From Eukaryota sp. TZLM1-RC (taxonomy: Eukaryota > Metamonada: BaSk clade), in the NCBI GenBank assembly GCA_040285825.1, contig JAUPSS010000011.1:755658-819657 (forward strand): 64,000 nucleotides of DNA, given 5' to 3'. Within the stretch, counting starts at the first letter, position 1. The number at the start of each line of letters is the position of its first letter. Both the position numbers and the translations under genes were made by a program. The notes beneath the pieces are model-generated. The model worked only from the letters and a program-made list of their open reading frames with translations. It searched no databases and was not told the origin of the DNA. Of the stretch, positions 44,405 to 54,713 are shown piece after piece.

Positions 44405-45581
44405 ACACTAATTCGCACTTGTTTCAATAATTAACAAACAATAATATATATTTTCATTGGAAAACACTGAAGAAGAAACACCACAACATTTATTTTTTTA
44501 AATTTTGTAAAACGTTAATAAACATTCATTTTAAGAATAACAATGTCAAAACTATGAAATATTTATTATGAAACTCAGAATGAGAAAAAAATTTCTGATA
44601 AACCCACTTCACAAACTTTCTGCAAAACAAGGACGTCTGGAGATTTCACCATGCTTCCTTCTGAATTCAAATTGTTACAAAAGTTTATAGTTCCATACAA
44701 ATGATCACAAGAAGTCATAAGAAGTCTGCAGGAGAGCTTTACTTCAAGATGAGTGGCAACAAGTACCCGAGAAGTCCATTTTCAAATCCTGGGTTTTTGT
44801 TAAAAAAAGCTGGTGATACTGTGTAAATTGTGCTCCAAGAAATAATCCAAGCATGAAGACTGTGGTCCTAGTAACAATGAAATTTTGATGCTTTGACAAT
44901 AAATGTAGCTTCTACCTGCGAGGATGTTGAAGTTGTTGTACCTGTAAGAGAAGTAGGTAAACTATATAAAGTGGTGAATGAATCCACGAAACTTGGAATA
45001 CCAAGTTTTAGTGCTTTATCATACTGTCAACTTTATCTCTTAGTGAGGTTTTGTTGTTATTTCAATTCAAAATGGTTGTTTTAAATCTACTTTTATTAAT
45101 TTTATTTACAGTATGCTTAACTTAATCGTGAATCATACTGGAGTAATAACATTATAATTAAATCACGCCTTACCAGTTGATATTTGGCAATGACTCCTCT
45201 TAAGCCACTTCCTCATCTTGCACTAAAAACGTACACTCTGTCCCTCAAGAACCTGATGTTCCTGAATACCTCCATCATGCTACTCTGATTACCGACCGTC
45301 TCCTGGGACTCCAAAGTACCTTGGAAGATACCCCTCCTTCATTCACTGCTAAGTAGATGATCTACGTGACAAGCCAGACAAACTATACGGCTACACAAAA
45401 ACAATACTATGATGACATGATCACCTTCTTAAAGAGGCAAGTCACGTTTAGCTACTAAATTATTAAGTAGTATTAGTTTTCAACATACAACTGTGGTTAA
45501 CATTCTGGTTACATTTTGGTGTGAATTTTTTGTTTCATCAAATAAATCCTTCACCACCAACCTTTTATCTGTACCACTCAT
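44405..45581. other. Unassigned DNA before the DD34E transposase
   Basis: I see no recognised gene. Short plus-strand frames at 44893-45084 and around 45190-45420 (TPLKPLPHLALKTYTL, YYDDMITFLKRQVTF) may be remnants of one coding region, but I cannot place them. The base composition is less AT-rich around 45180-45450 than in the surroundings. Confidence 0.5.
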
Positions 45582-46694
45582 ATGGGAGGTTTTTTTGACC
45601 TTCTGTTACATGGAGTCGACATACAAAGACTCGCCAGACGACCTTCTGAGGATACTAAAAGTCGAGTGGTCTATACGCATCTGTTTTTAGGGGAAACTCA
45701 AGAAATTGTCGCCCGTTTCTTCGGAGTGCATCAAACTTCCGTTACTCGAAGGGTGGGAAAGTATTTTGAGCTACTGAATAACGATCCCCACAACAATGAT
45801 CCCACTGCCACGGACATCTATACAGGAAATCTTCGCCGTGTGATCGCAGTGTTTATTTTTACCACTTTACAAAAGGATCCACTACTTGATCTAAGAGAAA
45901 TTAGATCCCTCGTATATCATTCCTTTAATTTGACTGTTAGCTCTTCAACCTTACTTGTCGGCAACCGCTTTTCTTGTAATAAAGCACGTTGGACTATGAT
46001 ATTTTCCTTTGGATTAAACCGGATTAAACGCTATATCGGAGTTACTTTCACACAAGAACTGGTATTTATTGATGAGATAACGTTTCGCCCAGAACATTAC
46101 GACAGAACTCATGGCGAAAGTAAATACACCATGTGTTTCTCCATCAAAGTTAAAGGTAGAGCAGCACAGTTTGGTCGATGCAATTGATCAAAATGGCTAC
46201 CCTTCCACCACATCAAAGAAGGACATTAATGCCACCTCGACTTCGTATCTTTTCTTCAGGAGCTAATATCTTCCGGATTTTGTTATACTGCCGGAGGACC
46301 TTGGTCAATTCTTATATTGGATGGATGTAACACTCATATCTCACCAGATCTTATCCAAGGAGGTAGGAAATCTAGTCTGTATTACTTTATACTGCCCGCT
46401 AACTGTCCTGAAAGTAACCCTATTGAGGCGTTCTTTAAGGTTTCCCGACAGAGGGTCCATGATTTTACCCATAAACTGTTTTGTGATAATCTAATCCAGC
46501 AATACTGTTGCTTTAATATCATTCAAACTGTTTTGCCACAGATTTTGCCACAGATTTTGCGACAGATGAAGATCGATTGTCGAAGACTATTCAGTCATTC
46601 AGGTTGGAAGCAGAGTAACTACTTTTTGTCTCCAAACATGGATCCATCACGTAGTCAATTGAATATATTACTTAAATTGTTTTATTGCCATTAA
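45582..46694 (+). pseudogene. Tc1/mariner-IS630-type DD34E transposase, frameshifted
   Basis: Frame 45582-46187 starts at an ATG. It has a helix-turn-helix (ETQEIVARFFGVHQTSVTRRV) and then the catalytic core, with the first Asp in VFIDEITF (46071-46073). After a frame break near 46190, frame 46317-46694 continues with LDGCNTHIS (second Asp, 46320-46322) and LPANCPESNPIEAFF (Glu, 46425-46427). The second Asp and the Glu are separated by exactly 34 residues, the DD34E spacing. The motif CPESNPIE matches the CPELNPIE box of the family. I did not find flanking terminal inverted repeats. All three catalytic acids are kept, so the copy may be recently broken. Confidence 0.87.
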
Positions 46695-47379
46695 TTACCA
46701 TCATCACTACATTCAATGGAGGTCTTTGTTTGCAGTATCTTCAGCTTGGCGAACTCTTTTAAAGTGTAGGGATGTCGGAAGCAGCGATAGAAGCAAGAGT
46801 TAGGAAGAGTTAGGGTTATCTAAGAGGGAAAAGAAGTAAGATCGACAGAATTACGGCAACAGAAAACAAACCAGTTGAGCACCTCTTTGCCCAAGTGTTT
46901 CAAGCAGATTCCACTGCTGTTAAATCAGGATTTGCTGCCTTCAGATAATCTATGGTGACTTTGTTCGTCACCTTTTCTTGTTGAGCGTCGATAGGAATGC
47001 TATATATACTTCTGTAGACATTGCGGGGGTTGAGCTTCACGCCAAAGGCAGCAATCTATTTTTCACTGTATCATTCATCACAGTATGTTTGAAGGTTACT
47101 TCAAGTGCGGCAGACGGCTGTTGTTGCACACCTTGATTTTCAGCAGTGATCGAATAGAGCTGCAGGAAGTATCTCGCTACATCATTCTCAACCAAGCTAG
47201 CGAGTTCGCTGGGGTCATAGAAGAAGGGCAAACCGGTGTTCAAGAAAGGTTTACCTCCCTTGTCAGCATAGAAATTCACATCAACCTTAATAGCGGACAG
47301 TTGATTGTCTGATTCGGGACTTTCATGAAGGGAAAACATTTGGTGTTGATTTGGTGTTCAAGAAAATTGATGCGTTATA
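46695..47379. other. Unassigned DNA with a 100-codon minus-strand frame
   Basis: Frame 47339-47037 (100 codons, from ATG) begins MFSLHESPESDNQLSAIKV, contains NFYADKGGKPFLNTGLPFFYDP, and is more GC-rich and better mixed than the LINE debris around it. I do not recognise the product; it may be one exon or the N-terminus of a broken gene, as similar frames (ANPDLTAVESA, LKHLGKEVLNWF) continue downstream on the same strand without a clean join. Nothing else is visible. Confidence 0.45.
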
Positions 47380-47700
47380 AGTGAAATACAAATTGTATAC
47401 TTTTGTATTTTTTATTTAAAAATTGAATTTTTCTATTTGATGTTATAAATTTAAACAAGTTAATTCAAATAAATTCCGAATCAATTGAAAATGTAATCAT
47501 GTGCCTTATTAAGGTAAGTAAGTATAACACATAACCTACCATCGTTATTGACATGCAGTTTCATACAAAGTCAAATCATTAGTGACACCTCTTATACATA
47601 TAAGAATTGAAGCAACTCAATCGATCACACAACTGATCACACCGATGACCACTGAAACGACTCTGACACCACAATTAGAATGACAATTATTCAGTAGGCG
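47380..47700 (+). repeat. Diverged single satellite-like monomer
   Basis: This segment follows the 461-bp satellite in order: AAATTGTATACTTTT, TTTAAAAATTGAAT, TTCAAATAAATTCCGAATC, AATTGAAAATGTAATCATG, AACACATA, CACACCGATGACCA, and GACACCACAATTAG. It has many substitutions and indels and lacks the 10-bp hairpin half. It is the only satellite-related sequence outside 1-20997. It sits directly upstream of a group-B LINE 5' region. Confidence 0.8.
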
Positions 47701-47744
47701 CCAACAGTAGGGTAAAACTAACCTGTTTCTGATCTGTTTCTGAC

Positions 47745-49470
47745 TTGAAACATCAATTAACGATAAAACCTCGTCGTTCTGCTCGTCTCAGCGAGAGATC
47801 TTCAACCTCTGCGCCTGTAAGAACCAACAATGCTATAGCAGCTTCAGTTTTGTCAAAGAACAGACGCAAAGTCAGCAACACATCTGCTTCTGCATCTGGG
47901 TGCGTCAGCGGCGTTTCTCAGACAGGTAAGGGGAAGTTCCAGCCAGAAGAAGAGAGTAAGAACAGTGGAACAGGTCCTCCTGTGAGTGTTTCCGTTTCTA
48001 GGACCGTCTCCGAGGTACGTCCTGGAGAAACTCATGCAAAAATAGATACTAGGTGTTCAAATAAGCATAAAAACCCTCGAAAATTGTCCGTCTTGGCGCA
48101 ACTGAATGAGAGAACCAATACTGTGGTTGATCCCACCACTTCCCACCACCTCCACGTCCTCCATCTCCACCTTCGTCTTCACCTCCATCATCATTTCCCT
48201 CTTTTGGTGCTCCTCCTCGTCCTCGTTCATATTTCTCTGTTTCTGATGATTCTATTGCCCCTTTCTCAGAGGTTGAGGAATCGAGACCAAAATCCCCCTC
48301 TCATAATGATTCTTTAGGAGAATCTTTTGTCGAAGTAAACGCCAGTTCTATCCAGTTTCCTGTTTTTCCTGTTTTTCCTGATAATGGAAATTGTTTCAAA
48401 GCTCTTGGTTCTTTCATTGGCACTATCGCTGGTCAAGAATCTTTTTTGAACGATTACGTTAAAACAAAAGTTCTACCTTTGTTCGATCATCTTCATGGCT
48501 TGCCCCTACAAACGAAGATATTGCATCAACAGCAAATTAATGTATTTTTTACGCACATTAGAACCAGAAGCTTGTCTGCCAATTATGCAACGGCTTTTTC
48601 AATATCTTATTCAATTCATTTCATCAGAATTTAAGATTCATTTGTCTGAAAAGGACGAGTATATTCTCGATCTACCGATACGTTATGGAGGGTTTGGTTT
48701 GACTGACCTATCTGCTTTGTGTGATATCGCTTATTCTTTATTTTGCTATAGTGTTAGTACTAACCTCTCTGAAGACTGTTTTACTGTTCCTGCTGCTCGT
48801 GATCGTGCTCTTCTGATTCTGGGTAAAGATGACACTAATGAATATTTTGCAAATGCTTTAAAACCAAAAACTCAATGGGCATTGTGTAATATTATTCATG
48901 TAGAATCTGTTTCCAAATTGAAGTCAACATTGTCACCAACTGAGCATAACTTTTTCAAGTACAACACATTGCCTTTTTCTGGTTCGTTTTTGACAGTTTG
49001 TCCTGCTAACACATTTTCTGGCTTCAACGATTCTGAATTCCGCTTTTTAAGTCATCTCCGGTTATTGAAACTTGTAGACTTGCCCATCTGCTCGAATTGT
49101 GAATAATTTATTTTAATTTTTATTTTTAATTTTTATTTTAAGAATATTGCTTCTGCCCATTCGATGAATTGCAATCGTACCTCCAAAGCCGTGATTGGAA
49201 GACACGATCGATGCAAAATGTTCCTAGGTAAATTGCTAAATTGCTCTTTTTCGAGGTGACTCAATGGTTGGAAAAGCTGATTTTTTGTTAAGAAAACCAA
49301 CCAGGTTTGTTGATGTAACCGTCATCGGAGGACATGGCCATGAGGTAAACCTTGCTCTTCAAGCAGCCGTAGTACGAAAGAAAACAAAAGATGCTAGCCT
49401 TGTGAAAGATGGTGTTGTGAAAGAAGTTTGTTCCATTGTTTTTTTCTATTTTGTGAGGAATTGAAAAGTT
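47745..49470 (+). mobile_element. Group-B LINE with 5' region and internal deletion (B6)
   Basis: Frame 47745-48317 starts at about KHQLTIKPRRSARLSERS, a basic Ser-rich region. It shifts into a second frame that is proline-rich (PPRPPSPPSSSPPSSFPSF) and continues to SIQFPVFPVFPDNG. There it passes directly into the RT thumb (FKALGSFIGTIAGQES), so RT motifs A-C are deleted. Frame 48495-49106 gives CINSKLMYFLRTLEPEA...RYGGFGLTDLSALCDIAYS and ends at PICSNCE, the first half of the finger. The second half, AHSMNC and GRHDRC, follows a short AT-rich insertion at ~49110-49145. RFVDVTVIGGHGHE at ~49310 is the endonuclease-like motif. Confidence 0.8.
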
Positions 49471-50124
49471 AACACTGAGAGAGTTGAAAGCATGGAAGTT
49501 ATGGGCATTTTGTCTTGTAACGTCGCCAAGGGTTCATATCGTTGTCACTTGGCATATGAGTCAAGTAGTAGAAAGGTGGTGCCTGTGCGGAACTGGGTTG
49601 TGTAGTTTAAATTTTGCAAATTTTAGTTCTTCTTTATTTCTCAATAAAAACCTGTTTCTAGTTACAGACTTTTCTCTTACTGCAAGAGGAAATGCTTGGT
49701 TGAATTTTCAAAAAATAGTCAATTTTGTTAAAGAGGAAAAATTAATTGATTTAAAACAATTTTTGTTTATTCTTGTACAAAAATCTCAAGCATATTTTTC
49801 ACAAACAAATAAGTTGAAAGAAACAATTGTTTTGGTTAAAAGTGGTAATCTTGGAAAGGCTTTTGATTATTGGAACAGAGTGATTCTTCAATCATTAATT
49901 CAATTATTTTAAGAGGCTCCTTGGAATTTTTTTGATGCTTACCAAAATATTCAAAGGAAAATAAATTCAGGAGATGAAGTAATTTTGAATAACAAAATGA
50001 TGGTGAGATCGAATATTTTTGAAAAAGCGGAAATGGAAAAGAGATCTGCTTTAAAAATTTTGTCAAAAATTTAGTTTTTATTTGTATAAGTATTTGTCGT
50101 TTTTGATAACAATTTTTTTATAAT
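49471..50124. other. Unassigned frames downstream of B6
   Basis: The plus-strand frame 49484-49912 has a C-terminal half (NFQKIVNFVKEEKLIDLKQFLFILVQ...GKAFDYWNRVILQ) that looks helical. A continuing piece is FFDAYQNIQRKINSGDEVIL. I cannot assign either. They could be a decayed host gene or a LINE tail; no stop-free region longer than 142 codons exists. Confidence 0.45.
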
Positions 50125-50760
50125 AAATACTTGTTTCAATGGCTAATCTTGGTTTAGCAATTAATTTAGATAAAACTCAAGTTTTTCGATCCAAAAAAGG
50201 ATTTCACGTTGAAGTTGGTCAAGAAGATGAGCACAGTTTAAAAGCTCTTGGGTATTTTATTGGATCTATTGATGGGCAATATACTTGTGTTAAAAATTAC
50301 ATTGATATCAATGAAAAACCATTGATCAGTTCATTGGAAGGACTCCAAACTCAATTTTTGTTTTTCCGATATTGTATAAATTCAAAATTGATGTACTTTA
50401 CCAGAACTCTCCAACCCGAAGCGACAATTCCAGCTTTTTTGAACAACTTTCTTACTCAATTTTGGAATTTGTTCAAAGATCTTCCATGGTTTCACGTGAC
50501 GATTTTCGAATAAATCTTGTCTCGTTACCTATTAGGTTTAGTAAAACTTGGTTTTACAAATTTAGCCGATATTTCTGTGTTCGCTTACTCAGTATCTTTG
50601 TACAGCTGCCCTGTAAACATTAAAAGGTTATTGCAGTGTTCAAGTTTTTCAATAGAACATTGTGTTACACTTTGAACTCCTTTAGTTGACTCTTTTTTAT
50701 TGGTTGACTCTTTTTTATTGGTTCTTCCGACGAATGAAATTTGTAAAATTAAGGAAAAAC
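50125..50760 (+). mobile_element. Group-B LINE RT thumb fragment (B7), inverted copy of B5
   Basis: Frame 50139-50513 reads NLGLAINLDKTQVF (just after motif C), FHVEVGQEDEHSLKALGYFIGS and FRYCINSKLMYFTRTLQPEA. It then breaks into VSRDDFRINLVSLPIRF and FAYSVSLYSCPVNIKRLL. It ends in a small tandem duplication of a VDSFLLV-encoding unit before PTNEICKI. It is the reverse-complement relative of 43393-43960. Confidence 0.82.
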
Positions 50761-50789
50761 ACCCTCTCTGCATTGGCAAACTATTCTGG

Positions 50790-52330
50790 TAACATGGAAT
50801 TGAAAGTTGGAGACGTTGTAGGACACAACCACCTCGATGCAGCTGCTTTCATCCATGTGTACCCCATAAAGACAGATAAAAGGGGGTATACTAAAGGGGG
50901 TATACTGCACGCCTAGACTTCTCTTGTAGTTCCAAAGAATGCACATTTCACGTACTTCCAATGCAGATACTTTGACTTTTATCATACGAACTCTCAAAAA
51001 CCACCATAAATTCTGCAAGGCACTTCGTAAACAAAGAGTACCAGAACCTATTTTGGGAAGATTACTGTGAGATCTTCTACGTGATGTGGCACTGTTTCTA
51101 ACCAAAATCTTTAAAGATCTTGACCAAAAGATCTCCAAGAGTTCAGTTGCCAGAGCTTGACAAGCTGCCCAATATCTTTTTCCAGGAACACTGAAGTCAT
51201 CATATTAATTTGTGGGTCCCTGGTGTCATTAATTGTGCATGAAGAATGCAGGTTTTGTAGCTATCAGCTCTGTTAGTGAAAATGTTATCCACTCCTGTTT
51301 TGTTCCTTTAAAGGCGAGTATTGATGGTTTTCCGTATAATAAGCCGTTTGGACGGAAAACATAACCGCTCGTCCTTTAAGAGTGTGTTGTTAATCGCAGA
51401 AAGTGTTGACGCAATGGGACATATTTTCCCATTGTACTTCGGAGTTTACGGCTCTGAAACAAAGGAAGCATCGAACAGCTTCCAAAGTTGTATGATCGAC
51501 ATCTATAATCTAAACGGAAGAGTCTTTATTGCTAATAGTCAAAAATGGCTAATTGCAACCTTGAAGGAGTTGTTTCCGAGCAATAAACGCTGCCATTGTG
51601 TTCATCATTTAATCCAAAATTATAAGGTGAACGGTGAAAATGGGTCTGGACAAACAGTTCCTTGTTATAACGAGCTGCACGGACACCAATTAAAGAAGAA
51701 TTTGAGCAACTACTAGGTAAGATAGAAGAGTTATGCCCTCAAGGTTATAACTATCTTCATACCAATACCGAGTTCAGCTCTTGGGCTGAAAGCTATGTCA
51801 ATGTCCCAACGTGCGGGCACATCACAACAAACGTATGTGAAAGCATGAATGCATCACTTTTAAAGGAGCGAATGTATCCAGTAACACAATTACTGGAGGA
51901 AATTCGAAAGAAGATAGCTGATTGGTTTGTAGTGAGGCGTTCAGAGGCATGGGAGATGCATGGAACACAAGTAGATGTTGTACAAGCCTTGTTGCAGAAT
52001 ATGATCGGTCAAACTCACACGATGAAATGTACGGTGGTTGTAAAAAAGAGGGTTTGTTCAAAGTATTGAGTGAAGATAAACATCACCTCATCAATATCAA
52101 GTTATGTGAGTTGTAATCTAGATTTAGTTTTAATTCATAATGACGTGGCACTTACTGAAATGTTAGGTGCTAGTATAATAAAGTATCTTTTCCCCTTTTC
52201 ACGTGAACTAGCAACAGTGATCACTGAAGCATTTAGTACCCCAGAATCATGGCCCAACCCCCGAACACTGTCATGCCAATCCTCACTAACCTTAGTGTCA
52301 AGGCACTATTGACCTATCAAGACGCTATAG
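50790..52330 (+). pseudogene. Mutator-like (MULE) transposase, broken
   Basis: Signals run in order on the plus strand. Upstream is GDVVGHNHLDA at ~50810, like the C...HNH zinc element at the front of MULE transposases. Next is KASIDGFPYNKPFG (first catalytic Asp region, 51323-51325). After a frameshift comes LLIAESVDAMGHIFPLYFGVYGSE, the hallmark of the MULE domain. The usual second Asp motif reads VFIANSQKWL, so Asp is replaced by Asn (~51534). CHCVHHLIQN is the C-x2-H segment. Another frame gives TTNVCESMNASLLKERMYP and VTQLLEEIRKKIADW, the conserved C-terminal NxxES motif. At least three frameshifts are present. MULEs often have long terminal inverted repeats; the only long inverted repeats here are the 2.2-kb arms. 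Confidence 0.85.
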
Positions 52331-52457
52331 AAATCGCCAAGAAGACCATGCCAGACTTGAAACTCCGTGATGGAATCCCCTCTTCCATACTAGGTGGCTA
52401 TGGTGGCTACTCAAGTTTGCCGAACAGATTAGACCAAAGTCCATCATCAATATCAAA

Positions 52458-54083
52458 TTATGTGAGCGTAGATCTCAGCAATGGAGAGATGGATTGTTTA
52501 ATTTTGTTAATAAAACTAGTTATTCTTTTTTGCCTTCGTATGAAGAAATCAAACTTATTTCTTCTAACTTTTTTTCTTTCACCACGCTGCAAATTTCCAG
52601 ACATAATTGAAGCATATTCAGGCTCTTCCTCAGATTCAGGAACATAAGATAAACTTATTTCAATCAGATACTCTTGAAAGCTCTGAGCGGAATAAGTGTT
52701 AGGAGTTGCTTGAGTGAGAGGAGGAGGGTGATTTAGTCTTCGTTCTTTTGGATTCAGTAGCAGTCGAGAACGTTCAAAAACATGTGCAGAATTTCGGAAA
52801 GAACCAGCAGTCCAACCACAAAGATTGCTGTGGTTGGGATCAATGGCTACAAAAAACAAATTTTCATCAGGATCTCTGTAATTGGGCTGTTGTTTCACTG
52901 GTAACCGCGGTCTTTTCTAATGGAGAGATGAATTGCCGTGTGTTCATTTTCGTTTCCTTTCAGAGTTATGAAATTCATAGTTTTAAGAGGCTCGCCTGGG
53001 CTCAAATTCCGCTTTACTTGGCTTATTATAAGTTTTTCTTTTCTTCTGGGAAAACGTAAACCGCAAGGAATCACCATTTGAAAAAATGGTGTAATTGATA
53101 AATTTGGATTTATGAAAAAACCGAAAAGGGTTGTTCAGAAGCTCTTTGTTTTCATTTAGCTTTGTGAAATAAGCTTCTGCTTCTTTAGTCAAGCAGCAGA
53201 AGCATTGAGACCAACTGGACAGTGGAGAGAGAACGTGCCTTTTCATCACATCAGGGCAGTTATCTTCTAAAAAAGATAAAATATTCAAGCCAGATTGAAA
53301 GATTGTTGCCACAAACACCATATTGATGAGAAATCGTTCGTTTCTTATTGAATTTTCGAACAAATTTTCACCACCACCAATATAGGCGTTGGCTGTCATA
53401 TTGAGCCAATGCACCAAGATATGCTGGTGTATTTCTTGATAACATTGCAAAATTGACTCATCTGGCTGAAACCCTTGAAGTACACAGTCGGCGTACTTCT
53501 TGGGCCAGGGGCAATTTAGAAACTGCGCAAAGCTCTTGAAAAAATTGCGTTTCCAGACAACAGGACCGTCAGCGAGCAACTGACAAAAGGCTTCTCGCAG
53601 TTGGATGGCTCGACTGCGAAGAAGAGTGGAAAGACACCAAAATCTACCACTGTCGGCTGAGGTGGTTTCATTCAACGGTCGCTAGGGCCAAAAGTACTGA
53701 ACAAGGTGTTGCAGCGCTTGGTCAACCAAAGGATGGTTCTCAAATGGCCTCCTTTGTTTAGGTTCTCTTTCGCAAACAAAGTCGAAACAGAGGCTCCAGA
53801 AATGGCTTTGAGTAAGCCACATAGAGTTTTCTGGGTATTGGAGCACAAAGAGTCGTGCTAGGTGAGTAGCATGAGCTCCAATACTAGCAAGAACTTGGAA
53901 CTGGCGTTCCATAGCTTCTTGTGCCTCTGAGTCGAACAACTGGTTGACCGACGCTCCCACAGTTGTAGTTTGTAGAGCGTTATCCATGCCCATCAACACA
54001 GAACGGAAACAGTCAGAAATGATTGAAAATTTGTTTCCTAAAATTGAAATTTTGTTGAAATCAATCAATCTTATAGTTGTCAA
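52458..54083 (-). pseudogene. Unrecognised gene in several frames; weak RuvC-I-like motif
   Basis: The minus-strand frames 54083-53682, 53675-52983, 53077-52895 and 52898-52458 are nearly contiguous and look like one protein of about 540 residues interrupted by a stop and shifts. The first part (NQLFDSEAQEAMERQFQVL, QYPENSMWLTQSHFWSLCF) and the second (KRNFFKSFAQFLNCPWPKKYADC) are helical and rich in aromatics. FINYTIFSNGDSLRFTF and FFVAIDPNHSNLCGW lie where a Fanzor/TnpB protein has its NG/TDG segment and RuvC-I Asp. I see no RuvC-II, zinc ribbon or RuvC-III downstream; the end (SLSYVPESEEEPEYAS) is acidic. It could be a truncated nuclease of that kind or an unrelated gene. Confidence 0.4.
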
Positions 54084-54713
54084 TTCAAAGTAAAGTTAGT
54101 TACAAGTGTTTATTAATGATACATGTCGTTCAAGATTACCTTCTGAATGTTTTCCTTTCTTCAGACAAGAACTACATGCTACAAAAGTTGGTGAGTGGAG
54201 TTTGGTTGGGTTGTCATCATTCCCCAGATCCGCAATTGAATTTCATTTCATCACTCATACTTTTCGTTCAGCTTTAGTAATTTAGTTTCGACTAAATTTT
54301 CATCTTCCACAACATCCCCTTTTGGAACTCAACAACCTGGACAACCTTCAGTAGTTGCATCTCCATTTGGTCAACAAACAAGAAGAGCATAAAAAAACTG
54401 TTGAACAGTTTGATCGGAATACTTTTGAATTGGAAATAAACAAAATTCATTGTATGTTTGAACAATTAGCTGAACAATTACAAAAGAGCTCCAGTAATCC
54501 CAAAGACAGACGCAAATTTCGAAATTTATGAAAGATTTAGACAAAACTCGACAATCTTTCTATAATAATATTCCGAAACTCCGATTAGTAATATTCATCC
54601 TGAATATTATTAATATTCTCTATTTTATCTCAGATCCTCTCACTGATGAAATCATAATGATTTCCGTTCATTCTGGTTTCTTCAATTCAGACAATATTGA
54701 AATTCTGCAAAAA
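54084..54713 (+). other. Unassigned DNA; FG-containing and coiled-coil-like fragment
   Basis: Around 54300-54385 the plus strand reads SSSTTSPFGTQQPGQPSVV and SPFGQQ, a Ser/Thr/Gln context with FG dipeptides as in nucleoporins. After a shift comes EEHKKTVEQFDRNTFELE and MFEQLAEQLQKSSSNPKD, a possible coiled coil to about 54535. The order FG region then coiled coil recalls Nup54/58/62-type proteins, but the piece is short and broken. The inverted-repeat arm begins at 54714. Confidence 0.35.
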
